A DNA stretch of 64,000 bases from Bradyrhizobium sp. B097. Lineage in GTDB: Bacteria; Pseudomonadota; Alphaproteobacteria; Rhizobiales; Xanthobacteraceae. Shown one piece after another: positions 56,181 through 64,000 of this stretch. Location: assembly GCF_038957035.1 (NCBI RefSeq), contig NZ_CP152412.1, positions 9,048,501 through 9,112,500 of the forward strand, written 5' to 3'. Positions within the stretch are counted from its first letter, which is position 1. The number at the start of each line of letters is the position of its first letter. Position numbers and translations under genes: made by a program. Under the pieces are notes generated by a model, which saw nothing but the letters and a program-made list of their open reading frames with translations, searched no databases and was not told the DNA's origin.

Positions 56181-57866
56181 TCACCTCAACGCGAACCGCA
56201 CCCCGGCGCGGGCGAGACCGCCGGCGATGCCGACCGGCGTGCCGTCGGCGCGCCAGCAGGCGGCGCCCGACATCGTGCCGTCGGCGTGGAACTGGATCGC
56301 ATTCATGCCGCCGGCGACCGTCGGCACGACCTGCACCTTGTGGCCTTTCGCTGACAGCGCGGCGCGGATGCTCTCCGGTATCGCCTGCTCGACCTCCAGC
56401 GCATTGCCCTCGGTCCACACCCGTGGCGCCTCGACCGCCTCCTGCAGGTCCATGCCGTGATCGATCAAATTGATCAGCGCCTGCATCGCGCTCGGGAAGA
56501 TGCGCTTTCCGCCGGGCAGGCCGAGCGCGTAAGCCAGTTTACCGTCGCGCAGCGCCATCATCGGCGACATCGAGGTGGTGACGCGCTTGCCTGCGGCGAG
56601 CGACAGCGCGTGCCCCGGCCGCGGATCGAACAGGTTCATGTAGTTGTTGGGCACAGTGCCGAGGCCCGGGATCAGGATCTTGGCCCCGAACAGATTGTTG
56701 ATGGTCTGGGTGGTCGCGACCACATTGCCCATCGCATCCGCTGCGGTCATGTGTGTTGTGTGCGCGCTTTCGAGCTGGGTGACGCCGGCGCTCCAGGCCT
56801 GTGCGCGATCGGGATCGATCGCGCGGCGGCGCTCCTCGGCATAGGCCTTCGAGGTCAGCCGCTCCACCGGGGCATTGATATACGCGGGATCGCCGCTCGC
56901 GGCCGCGCGATCGGCAAAGGCGATCTTCAGCACCTCGGCAAGGTAATGGATCGTCTCCACCGTGCCGAAGCCGAGGCCCGCGATATCGTAGCCTTCGAGG
57001 ATGTTGAGCATCTGCGTGACATGCACGCCCGACGCTGCCGGCGGCGGGGGCCCGAGGATTTCCCAGCCGCGGTAGTCGCAGCGGATCGGCTGCCGCTCGA
57101 CGGTTTTATAGGTCGCGAGATCCTCTTGCGCGACGAAGCCGCCGTTGTTCTTCATGTAGTCGACCAGGATGTCGCCGAGCGGTCCCTGATAAAGCGCGTT
57201 GTCGCCATGATCGGCGATGTGTTTCAGCGTCTCGGCATATTCGGCCTGCACCACCCGCTCGCCCGGCTTCAGCGGGGTGCCGCGAGGCAGATAGATCGCC
57301 GAGATCGGCTTGTCCTTCAGCATCTCCTCGGCGCCGTCGGTGATGCATTCGTGTAAGTAAGGCGTCGCCGCATAGCCGCGCGCGGCATGCTTGATCGCGG
57401 GCTGCATCACGTCGGCGAGGCTCATGGTGCCGAATCGGCGCAGCGTCTCGCACCAGGCTTTCAGCGAGCCCGGCACCGCGACCGCCTTCGGCCCGTTCAA
57501 ATTCTCGTTGCCGACAGTGTCGAACACGTCATGCGCCGAACCGGGCTTCGAGGTGTAGGTATCCGGCCGCACCGCTTTCGGCACCGTGCTCTGGCCGTCG
57601 ATGAAGCGATGGCTGCCGTCGGCGAGGCGGATATGCGCCATGCCGCCGCCGATGATGCCGACCATCATCGGCTCGACCACGGTCAGCGTGAACAAGGTCG
57701 CAATCGCCGCATCGATCGCATTGCCGCCGGCCGCCAGCATCTCGGCGCCTGCGCTCGATGCCAATGGGTGATTGCTCACCACCATGCCGCGGCTGCTGGT
57801 CGCCGGTTGCTTCTCGCACTGAAAACTTGTCGCGGCGCGATCGCGCCAATTGCCGTTCATCGCCAT
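56181..57866 (-). CDS. ggt: Gamma-glutamyltransferase family protein
   Basis: Ntn-hydrolase of 561 aa. Self-cleavage is expected before the nucleophile in AHTTHMTAADAMGNVVA (Thr370/Thr371), giving a ~370-residue large and ~190-residue small subunit. Downstream segments NNYMNLFDPRPGHALSLAAG and GLPGGKRIFPSAMQALINLI match the small subunit. The N-terminus (MAMNGNWRDRAATSFQCEKQ) has no signal peptide, unlike periplasmic GGTs, so the protein may be cytoplasmic. It could hydrolyse gamma-glutamyl compounds such as glutathione or act as an acylase. ATG 57866 or 57860 may serve as start. Confidence 0.9.
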   Translation of the reverse strand: MAMNGNWRDRAATSFQCEKQPATSSRGMVVSNHPLASSAGAEMLAAGGNAIDAAIATLFTLTVVEPMMVGIIGGGMAHIRLADGSHRFIDGQSTVPKAVRPDTYTSKPGSAHDVFDTVGNENLNGPKAVAVPGSLKAWCETLRRFGTMSLADVMQPAIKHAARGYAATPYLHECITDGAEEMLKDKPISAIYLPRGTPLKPGERVVQAEYAETLKHIADHGDNALYQGPLGDILVDYMKNNGGFVAQEDLATYKTVERQPIRCDYRGWEILGPPPPAASGVHVTQMLNILEGYDIAGLGFGTVETIHYLAEVLKIAFADRAAASGDPAYINAPVERLTSKAYAEERRRAIDPDRAQAWSAGVTQLESAHTTHMTAADAMGNVVATTQTINNLFGAKILIPGLGTVPNNYMNLFDPRPGHALSLAAGKRVTTSMSPMMALRDGKLAYALGLPGGKRIFPSAMQALINLIDHGMDLQEAVEAPRVWTEGNALEVEQAIPESIRAALSAKGHKVQVVPTVAGGMNAIQFHADGTMSGAACWRADGTPVGIAGGLARAGVRFALR

Positions 57867-57968
57867 TGTGTTCTCGTTTTTGAAGGAGCGATGGGCGCCA
57901 TGTTCTGCGGCCTCGCAGGCGCGGTCAAGCCGTCGCGAATTCCCTCACGACGGCATTCGCAACTGGGG

Positions 57969-58532
57969 TCACGTCGCCGGGCGATCGCGCAGCCAGGCCT
58001 CGCGCGTGACCTTCCACTTCTCCGCTCTGGACTCGCCATTGTGGTGCGGAAGTTCGACGAAGCCGACGAATTCGGCGCCGGTCTTCTGCTTGACCCGGCG
58101 CGAGGCGACGTTGGACTGCGCGTTGCAGACATGGAAGTGATCGAGGCCGAGCGTCAGGAAGGCGAGGTCATTCACCGCGGCGATCGCCTCGGTCATCAGC
58201 CCTTGATTCCAGTAAGGCTCGGCAAGCCAGAATCCGCGATTGCCCTTGCGGCCGTCGGCGCGCGGCCGGAAATTGATGTTGCCGATCGCCTCGCCGTCAC
58301 CGGAGCGCAACACCAGCACCCATTGATAGCTTTCCTCGCCGGCCGCGATCTTGTCCAGCTCTCGCTTGATGAAACTTTCCGCGCCGTCGTCGGGATACGG
58401 CCACGGCACCACCGTGGCGAGGGTCTTAATCACGTTCCAATTGTTGAAGTGTCGCTGGATGGCAGCGGCATCCGACAGCGCAAGCGGCCGCAGGATCAGG
58501 CGTCGCGTCTCGATGCGCGGCGTCGCGAACAT
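57969..58532 (-). CDS. GNAT-family N-acetyltransferase (RimJ/RimL type)
   Basis: Protein of 187 aa with the RimJ/RimL-like N-terminus IETRRLILRPLALSDAAAIQ and an acetyl-CoA-binding region around WLAEPYWNQGLMTEAIAAVN, followed by NVASRRVKQKTGAEFVG. These proteins acetylate ribosomal protein N-termini, antibiotics or small molecules; the substrate is not identifiable here. It starts 1 bp after the mutM stop codon on the same strand, so it is probably cotranscribed with mutM. Confidence 0.85.
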   Translation of the reverse strand: MFATPRIETRRLILRPLALSDAAAIQRHFNNWNVIKTLATVVPWPYPDDGAESFIKRELDKIAAGEESYQWVLVLRSGDGEAIGNINFRPRADGRKGNRGFWLAEPYWNQGLMTEAIAAVNDLAFLTLGLDHFHVCNAQSNVASRRVKQKTGAEFVGFVELPHHNGESRAEKWKVTREAWLRDRPAT

Positions 58533-58533
58533 G

Positions 58534-59415
58534 TTACTTCTGGCACTTCGGGCACCAGAACGTGGAGCGCCCGTTCTGGGTGAAGCGCCTGACGATGCCC
58601 TCGCAGCCCGATGTGCGGCACTTCTCGCCTTCGCGGTCGTAGACCTGGAACGAATGCTGGAAGTAGCCGAGATCGCCGTTGGTCAATCGATGGTCGCTGA
58701 TCGAGGAGCCGCCGGCCTTGATCGCCTGGTTGAGCACCGAATGGATCGCGTCGACCAACCGTTTGGAATGGTCGGTGGGCTCGGCCTTCTTCGTTGCAAG
58801 CGTCGCGGCCAATCGCCGCGGCGACAAATGCGAGCGAAACAGCGCCTCGCAGACATAGATGTTACCAAGTCCCGCCACCACGCGCTGATCGAGCAGCGCG
58901 GCCTTCAGGCTGGTCTTCTTGTTGCGGCACGAGCGCGCCAGCATCGCCGCGTCGAATTCGTTGCCGAGCGGCTCCGGTCCGAGCCCCTTCAACAACGGTT
59001 CGTCCTCGATCGCGTTGCGGGCGATGATCTTCATGTAGCCGAAGCGCCGCGGATCGTTGAAGACGACGGCCGCGCCGGACGACATGTGGAACACGACATG
59101 ATCGTGCGCGCGATCCTCGCTGCGCGGATGGTGAAACTGTCCCGGCGCCGCCGCGCCCTCCTGCTTCAGCACGCGGAACGAGCCCGACATGCCCAGATGC
59201 ATCAGCAGCACGTCGCCGGAGTTCAGGTCCGCCATCAGATATTTGGCACGGCGGCCGAGCCCGGTGATGGTCTGGCCCTCGAGGCGGGCGATAAAGTCTT
59301 TTTGAAACGGAAACCGCAAATCCTTGCGGCGGGCCTCGGCCTTGAGGATTTTGGACCCTTCCATGGCCGGTTGCAGGCCGCGGCGGACGGTCTCGACTTC
59401 GGGTAATTCCGGCAT
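58534..59415 (-). CDS. mutM: Formamidopyrimidine-DNA glycosylase (Fpg)
   Basis: Bifunctional glycosylase/AP lyase of 293 aa that removes 8-oxoguanine and FaPy lesions. The catalytic N-terminus is [13 protein letters not shown]; because Pro must be the mature N-terminal residue, the start is the ATG at 59415, not the in-frame ATG at 59424. A C-terminal zinc finger is seen as C-x4-C ([10 protein letters not shown]) and C-x2-C (FWCPKCQK). It is divergent from ubiE, as in many Rhizobiales. Confidence 0.96.
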   Translation of the reverse strand: MPELPEVETVRRGLQPAMEGSKILKAEARRKDLRFPFQKDFIARLEGQTITGLGRRAKYLMADLNSGDVLLMHLGMSGSFRVLKQEGAAAPGQFHHPRSEDRAHDHVVFHMSSGAAVVFNDPRRFGYMKIIARNAIEDEPLLKGLGPEPLGNEFDAAMLARSCRNKKTSLKAALLDQRVVAGLGNIYVCEALFRSHLSPRRLAATLATKKAEPTDHSKRLVDAIHSVLNQAIKAGGSSISDHRLTNGDLGYFQHSFQVYDREGEKCRTSGCEGIVRRFTQNGRSTFWCPKCQK

Positions 59416-59482
59416 GGTAGGCATTCACCTTTTGGAAGTGACGTGATAGCGCCATTGCGGCCGCCGCGCTATGGTCCGGCTG

Positions 59483-59529
59483 GAGCGTTTTCGAGCGAAG
59501 CGGGCACCGGTTCGCGTGAAGAAAACGCG
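59483..59529. repeat. Palindromic repeat family C, copy 2
   Basis: GAGCGTTTTCGAGCGAAGCG ... CGTGAAGAAAACGCGA, nearly identical to the copy at 27141. It fills the mutM/ubiE divergent promoter gap, so the ubiE promoter or leader overlaps it. Confidence 0.83.
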
Positions 59530-59553
59530 ACCAAAAAGTAAGAGTATGAGTTG

Positions 59554-60315
59554 ATGGATCGGCCGGATCAAACCACCCATTTCGGCTTCAGGGACGTGCC
59601 CCTGGGCGAGAAGCAGACGCTGGTGAACGAGGTGTTCCACAGCGTGGCGTCGCGCTACGACCTGATGAACGATCTGATGTCGGTAGGCCTGCACCGGGCC
59701 TGGAAGGACGTCATGATCACGACGCTCGACCCGCCGAAGGGCGACCGGCCGTTCGCGCTGCTCGACGTCGCCGGCGGCACCGGCGACATCGCGTTCCGGG
59801 CCGCCAAGACCGCGGGCACCGGCTTCCATGCCACGGTCTGCGACATCAATACCGACATGCTCGCCGTCGGCCGCGAACGCGCCGCCAAGCAGCACCTCGA
59901 TGACCGCGTGTCGTTCGTCGAGGGCAATGCCGAGGCGTTGGGTTTCGGCGACCGCGCGTTTGACGCCTACACCATCGCGTTCGGCATCCGCAACGTGCCG
60001 CAGATCGACCTCGCGCTGCGCGAGGCCTACCGGGTGCTCAAGCCCGGCAGCCGCTTCCTGTGCCTGGAATTCTCTACCGTCGATGTGCCCGGCCTCGACC
60101 GGATCTACGACCTGTTCTCGTTCAAGGTGATCCCGCCGCTCGGCCGCGCCGTCACCGGTGACGCCGAGTCCTATCAATATCTCGTCGAGTCGATCCGCAA
60201 ATTCCCGCGGCCGAACGCGTTCGCCGACATGATCGGCGCCGCCGGCTTTGCGCGCGTGAAGTGGCAGAGCCTCTCCGGCGGCATCGTAGCGCTGCATTCG
60301 GGCTGGCGTTTGTGA
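59554..60315 (+). CDS. ubiE: Ubiquinone/menaquinone C-methyltransferase UbiE
   Basis: SAM-dependent C-methyltransferase of 253 aa in quinone biosynthesis. The SAM motif I is [16 protein letters not shown], and the UbiE signatures are [17 protein letters not shown] and [23 protein letters not shown] 59554 is used; an in-frame TTG one codon upstream is equivalent. Its stop overlaps the GTG start of ubiB (GTGA), which indicates coupling of two ubiquinone-pathway genes. Confidence 0.96.
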   Translation: MDRPDQTTHFGFRDVPLGEKQTLVNEVFHSVASRYDLMNDLMSVGLHRAWKDVMITTLDPPKGDRPFALLDVAGGTGDIAFRAAKTAGTGFHATVCDINTDMLAVGRERAAKQHLDDRVSFVEGNAEALGFGDRAFDAYTIAFGIRNVPQIDLALREAYRVLKPGSRFLCLEFSTVDVPGLDRIYDLFSFKVIPPLGRAVTGDAESYQYLVESIRKFPRPNAFADMIGAAGFARVKWQSLSGGIVALHSGWRL

Positions 60316-61886
60316 TCTCTGCACTGACCCACATTTCGCGCCTTGCCCGCGCCGGTTTCGTGTTTGCGCGCGAGGGCGTGTTCGGCGTCGTCGATCCCGC
60401 GCTGGTGCCGCCGCCAGGGCAGCTCGCGCTGAAGCTGGCGCGGCTGATCGAGCGCCGCTCCGCCAAGTCAGGTCCACGGCTGTCGCGCGCGCTGACCCGG
60501 CTCGGGCCCGCCTATCTCAAGCTCGGGCAATTCCTCGCCACTCGGCCCGACGTGGTTGGCGTCGCGATGGCGCGCGATCTCGAAGCCCTGCAGGACCGGC
60601 TGCCGCCATTCGCGCAGGAAGAGGCCGAAGCTGTCCTCACGCAATCGCTGGAACGGCCGCTGTCGCAGGCCTTTGTGCATCTGGGTCCGGCGGTTGCGGC
60701 AGCCTCGATCGCGCAGGTGCACCGCGCCGAGGTCGAGCGCGATGGCGTGCGCCATCAGGTTGCGGTCAAGGTGCTCCGGCCCAATGTCGCCGCGCGCTTC
60801 CGGCGTGACCTCAGCGACTTCTTCTTTGTCGCGCACAAGGCCGAGACGCATTCCGCCGAGGCGCGACGTCTGCGGCTGATCGAGGTCATCAACACGATGT
60901 CGCGCTCGGTCGCGATGGAGATGGACCTGCGGCTCGAGGCGGCCGCGTTGTCCGAGATGGCCGAGAACACCCGCGACGATCCGGACTTCCGCGTGCCGGC
61001 GGTGGATTGGGATCGCACCGCCCACAGCGTGCTGACGATGGAGTGGATCGACGGCATCGCGCTGAACGACCACGCCCGGCTGGCGGAGGCCCAGGTCGAC
61101 CTGCCGGACCTCGGCCGCAAGGTGATCCAGAGCTTCCTGCGCCACGCGCTGCGCGACGGCTTCTTCCACGCCGACATGCATCCGGGCAACCTGTTCCTCG
61201 ACGAGGCCGGCCGCCTCGTTGCCGTGGATTTCGGCATCATGGGGCGGCTCGGGCTGAAGGAGCGGCGCTTCCTCGCCGAGATCCTGCTCGGCTTCATCAC
61301 CCGCGACTATCGCCGCGTCGCCGAGGTGCATTTCGAGGCCGGCTATGTGCCGAGCCATCATTCGGTGGAGAATTTCGCGCAGGCGATCCGCGCCATCGGC
61401 GAGCCGATCCACAACCGCACCGCCGAGGAAATCTCGATGGCGAAGCTGTTGACGCTTCTGCTCGAGGTCACCGGCCTGTTCGACATGCAGACGCGGCCCG
61501 AACTGATCCTGCTGCAGAAGACCATGGTGGTGGTCGAGGGCGTGGCGCGCGGCTTCGATCCCAAGCTCGACATCTGGAAGATCGCCGATCCGGTGGTGCG
61601 CGAATGGATCACGCACAATCTCGGCCCGGCCGGACGCATCCAGGGCGCGATATCGGGTGTGGGCGAGCTCGGCCGCGTCATCGCCAATTTGCCGTCGATC
61701 GCCAGCCGCGCCGTGACCGTGCTCGAGCAGCTCGAGACCATGACGCGGGAGGGCCACATGCTGTCGTCCGACTCGATCGACGAAATGGCCCGCGCCGAGG
61801 CCCGCAAGGCGCGGGTGCAGACCGTCGGCCTCTGGGTCATTGCCGCGGCCCTGATCGCAATCTTTTTCGCCATCCGGGCCCATTGA
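60312..61886 (+). CDS. ubiB: Ubiquinone biosynthesis protein UbiB (ABC1/ADCK kinase-like)
   Basis: Atypical-kinase-family protein of 524 aa needed for aerobic ubiquinone synthesis. Hallmarks are the KxGQ motif [13 protein letters not shown], the Ala-rich loop [13 protein letters not shown], the VAIK-type lysine in [23 protein letters not shown] (catalytic loop) and [11 protein letters not shown] (DFG). A C-terminal transmembrane helix ([20 protein letters not shown]) anchors it in the inner membrane. The GTG at 60312 overlaps the ubiE stop. Confidence 0.96.
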   Translation: MISALTHISRLARAGFVFAREGVFGVVDPALVPPPGQLALKLARLIERRSAKSGPRLSRALTRLGPAYLKLGQFLATRPDVVGVAMARDLEALQDRLPPFAQEEAEAVLTQSLERPLSQAFVHLGPAVAAASIAQVHRAEVERDGVRHQVAVKVLRPNVAARFRRDLSDFFFVAHKAETHSAEARRLRLIEVINTMSRSVAMEMDLRLEAAALSEMAENTRDDPDFRVPAVDWDRTAHSVLTMEWIDGIALNDHARLAEAQVDLPDLGRKVIQSFLRHALRDGFFHADMHPGNLFLDEAGRLVAVDFGIMGRLGLKERRFLAEILLGFITRDYRRVAEVHFEAGYVPSHHSVENFAQAIRAIGEPIHNRTAEEISMAKLLTLLLEVTGLFDMQTRPELILLQKTMVVVEGVARGFDPKLDIWKIADPVVREWITHNLGPAGRIQGAISGVGELGRVIANLPSIASRAVTVLEQLETMTREGHMLSSDSIDEMARAEARKARVQTVGLWVIAAALIAIFFAIRAH

Positions 61887-61905
61887 TTGCAATGCATGCA
61901 CCATG

Positions 61906-61922
61906 TGATAGCATCGCTATCA
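61906..61922. promoter_or_regulatory. Palindromic operator-like site upstream of coaBC
   Basis: TGATAGC-ATC-GCTATCA, perfect 7-bp arms, lies 28 bp before the coaBC start and 19 bp after the ubiB stop. Its position and symmetry fit an operator for a ribbon-helix-helix dimer of the kind fused to the CoaBC N-terminus. This is inference. Confidence 0.55.
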
Positions 61923-61950
61923 TATTTGAGCACCATGCCGAGGGCACGCC

Positions 61951-63375
61951 ATGGCCAGCCTGACCATCCGCAAACTCGACGACGCCTTGAAGGCCTATCT
62001 GCGGCTTCGCTCCGCCAAAAACGGCCGCTCGGTCGAGGAGGAGGTCCGGGTGATCCTCCGGGAGCTCGCAGAGGGCGGCACGGCGCCCGCAGAGACGCCC
62101 GGCGCAGGTTCCGCGACAGTTGCAGCCCCTGCTCCACGGGTCGCCAGCGCGGCCGGCGAGCCCCGCGTGACCCTGATCATCGGTGGCGGGATCGCAGCCT
62201 ACAAGGCGCTGGATTTGATCCGGCGGCTCAAGGAGCGGCACATCCAGGTCCGCTGCGTGCTGACCAAGGCGGCCCAGCAGTTCGTCACCCCGCTGGCCGC
62301 CAGCGCGCTGTCGCATGAGCGCGTCTACACCGACCTGTTCGACGCCGAGAGCGAGTTCGACGCCGGCCATATCCGCCTGGCGCGGGACTGCGATCTGATC
62401 GTGGTGGCGCCGGCGACCGCCGACCTGATGGCCAAGATGGCGCAGGGCCATGCCGACGACCTCGCCACCGCCACGCTGCTCGCGGCCAACCGGCCGATCC
62501 TGCTGGCGCCGGCGATGAACCCCTTGATGTGGAACAACCCGGCCACCCGCCGCAACGTGTTGCAGCTGCGCCGCGATGGCGTCCACACCGTCGGTCCCAA
62601 TGCGGGGGAAATGGCGGAGGCCGGCGAGGCCGGCGTCGGGCGGATGGCCGAGCCGACCGAGATCGCCGCCGCCGCCGACCGCATGCTGCGCCCGCCGCAG
62701 CCGCGCCCGCTCGCCGGCAAGCGCGTGCTGATCACCGCCGGCCCGACCCATGAGGCGATCGACCCGGTCCGCTACATCGCCAACCGCTCGTCCGGCAAGC
62801 AGGGCTTTGCCATTGCCGCCGCAGCGCGCGCCGCCGGCGCCGAGGTCGTGCTGGTGACCGGCCCGGTCGAGCTCGGCGATCCCCAGGGCATCTCCGTCAT
62901 GCGGGTAGAATCCGCGCGCGACATGCTGCATCGGGTCGAGGCCGCGCTGCCGGTCGACGTCGCGATCTTCGCCGCCGCGGTCGCCGACTGGCGGGTCGCC
63001 ACGGAAGGCAGCCAGAAACTGAAAAAGACCGCGGCCGGGATGCCGCCGCTGCAACTCGTCGAGAACCCCGACATCCTTGCGACGATCTCCAAGCTGAAGG
63101 AGAAGCGGCCGCCGCTGGTGATCGGCTTTGCCGCCGAGACCGAACATCTGATCGAGAACGCCAAGGCGAAGTTCGCGCGCAAGGGCTGTGACTGGATCGT
63201 CGCCAACGACGTCTCGCCGGCGACCGGCGTGATGGGCGGCGACCGCAACACCGTTCACCTGCTCTCGCGCGAGGGCAAGGACGTCACCGTCGACTCCTGG
63301 CCGGTCATGACCAAGGAAGAAGTCGCGAGCGCGCTGGTGTCGCGCATCGCAAGAGCCGTAGGAACCGCATTGTGA
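61951..63375 (+). CDS. coaBC: CoaBC (phosphopantothenoylcysteine synthetase/decarboxylase) with N-terminal ribbon-helix-helix domain
   Basis: Protein of 474 aa, ~70 residues longer at the N-terminus than usual. Residues 1-~42 ([36 protein letters not shown]) look like a FitA/Arc-type ribbon-helix-helix antitoxin domain. An Ala/Pro linker (43-70) follows. CoaC starts at [15 protein letters not shown] with His140 (DAGHIRLAR) and the [16 protein letters not shown] loop. CoaB starts near residue 254 ([20 protein letters not shown]). The CoaC substrate-flap cysteine is replaced: [10 protein letters not shown] has Ala224 where E. coli has ACGDIGPGRM. It makes 4'-phosphopantetheine for CoA. Confidence 0.93.
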   Translation: MASLTIRKLDDALKAYLRLRSAKNGRSVEEEVRVILRELAEGGTAPAETPGAGSATVAAPAPRVASAAGEPRVTLIIGGGIAAYKALDLIRRLKERHIQVRCVLTKAAQQFVTPLAASALSHERVYTDLFDAESEFDAGHIRLARDCDLIVVAPATADLMAKMAQGHADDLATATLLAANRPILLAPAMNPLMWNNPATRRNVLQLRRDGVHTVGPNAGEMAEAGEAGVGRMAEPTEIAAAADRMLRPPQPRPLAGKRVLITAGPTHEAIDPVRYIANRSSGKQGFAIAAAARAAGAEVVLVTGPVELGDPQGISVMRVESARDMLHRVEAALPVDVAIFAAAVADWRVATEGSQKLKKTAAGMPPLQLVENPDILATISKLKEKRPPLVIGFAAETEHLIENAKAKFARKGCDWIVANDVSPATGVMGGDRNTVHLLSREGKDVTVDSWPVMTKEEVASALVSRIARAVGTAL

Positions 63376-63830
63376 GCGCCACCATCAAGGTCGAAATCCA
63401 CCAATTGCCGCACGGCGCAGATCTTCTGCTGCCGATCTACCAGACCGCCGACGCAGCGGGACTCGACCTGCTGGCCGCAGTGCCGCGGTCGGCGCCGCTG
63501 CTGCTGCTGCCGGGCCGCTACGAGATGGTTCCGACCGGACTGACGATCGCGCTGCCGCCGGGCTATGAGGCGCAGGTGCGGCCGCGCTCCGGCCTCGCCG
63601 CCAAATACGGCGTCACGGTGCTGAATTCGCCCGGCACGATCGACGCCGACTACCGCGGCGAGATCAATGTGCTGCTGATCAATCACGGCCAGGAGGCGTT
63701 TTCGATCCGGCGCGGCGAACGTATCGCGCAGATGGTGATCGCGCCGGTCACAAGGGCCGAGCTGGTTCCGGTCGGCGTGCTGTCGTCGACCGATCGCGGC
63801 AGCGGCGGCTTCGGCTCGACCGGACGCTAG
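63372..63830 (+). CDS. dut: dUTP diphosphatase
   Basis: Trimeric dUTPase of 152 aa with the five conserved motifs: DAAGLDLLA (1), [10 protein letters not shown] (2), [14 protein letters not shown] (3), [11 protein letters not shown] (4) and [11 protein letters not shown] (5). It hydrolyses dUTP to dUMP and pyrophosphate. The GTG start overlaps the coaBC stop by 4 bp. The last 170 bp of the window (63831-64000) hold only a short inverted repeat CCGGAGA/TCTCCGG at 63838-63863 and no recognisable gene. Confidence 0.97.
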   Translation: MSATIKVEIHQLPHGADLLLPIYQTADAAGLDLLAAVPRSAPLLLLPGRYEMVPTGLTIALPPGYEAQVRPRSGLAAKYGVTVLNSPGTIDADYRGEINVLLINHGQEAFSIRRGERIAQMVIAPVTRAELVPVGVLSSTDRGSGGFGSTGR

Positions 63831-64000
63831 AACGCGACCGGAGAAGTGTGCGGCCGTCTCCGGGAGATCACGCTTCGGCGCGCGCTCTCCGCGCGAATAC
63901 GGAGTCAATTCGCATAAAATCCACATCGCCCGCCGCATTTTTTCACAGCGGATTCTGCGTTCACGGTCTGGACTCTTACTCGCCGAGTCCGGTTGGGACT

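Noticed and set aside
59416-59424. ATG 59424 as the mutM start
   Set aside because: Fpg needs Pro as its N-terminal residue, so translation must begin at ATG 59415 (M-PELPEV).
61951-62080. Separate antitoxin gene overlapping coaBC
   Set aside because: The RHH segment is in the same frame as CoaBC with no stop or internal ribosome site, and no PIN toxin gene follows; a fusion is the simpler reading.
63838-63863. Terminator after dut
   Set aside because: The CCGGAGA/TCTCCGG inverted repeat has no T-run and a long loop; too weak to call.

Overview
The window is chromosomal DNA of an alphaproteobacterium, almost certainly Bradyrhizobium or a very close relative. The evidence is high GC, an Irr protein with the Bradyrhizobium heme-regulatory motif (Cys29-Pro30 and His117-119), the order rimP-nusA-ylxR-infB-rbfA-truB-rpsO-pnp, the miaB-phoH-ybeY-corC-lnt-XRE block, and many dispersed palindromic repeats. 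I found no rRNA, tRNA, CRISPR array or prophage.

Layout. 1-13.7 kb is accessory metabolism: the 3' end of a SulP/cNMP-binding transporter, a FAD amine oxidase with a GntR regulator and a divergent orphan amino-acid binding protein, a TonB siderophore receptor with Irr-box-like sites, succinate-semialdehyde dehydrogenase, a beta-lactamase-fold esterase, an acyl-CoA synthetase bracketed by two copies of a palindromic repeat, and a PfkB kinase. 13.9-29.1 kb is a co-directional housekeeping block: murJ, trpS, usp, a NifU-like scaffold, tsaB, rimI, fur, a HAD phosphatase, miaB, phoH, ybeY, corC, lnt, an XRE regulator, an M20 peptidase and trmB. 29.2-31.4 kb holds a PhyH dioxygenase and a DUF2336 protein. 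31.5-42.1 kb is the transcription/translation operon rimP to pnp, preceded by a promoter and a short terminated leader. 42.3-44.2 kb holds a Tat-exported superoxide dismutase, an acetyltransferase and a GST. 44.3-48.2 kb is the unsaturated fatty acid cluster fabA-fabB-fabV divergent from irr. 48.3-56.1 kb is mixed (SH3 protein, 2-hydroxyacid dehydrogenase, LysR/aldo-keto reductase pair, moeB, a degenerate trypsin-like protein) and contains an IS110-family element inserted into a palindromic repeat. 56.2-63.8 kb has ggt, a GNAT gene, mutM, ubiE, ubiB, coaBC and dut.

The strongest unusual signals are these. (1) The IS110 element has a non-coding upstream end with the architecture of a bridge RNA. 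Its four guide-like segments match both ends of the element and the repeat it interrupted. (2) CoaBC carries a fused N-terminal FitA/Arc-type ribbon-helix-helix DNA-binding domain, and a perfect 7+7 bp palindrome lies just upstream of its gene. (3) A promoter plus intrinsic terminator defines a leader of about 60 nt before rimP-nusA. (4) FabV occupies the enoyl-reductase slot of the fabA-fabB operon. (5) Two enzymes have lost a catalytic histidine, and the decarboxylase half of CoaBC has lost a cysteine.
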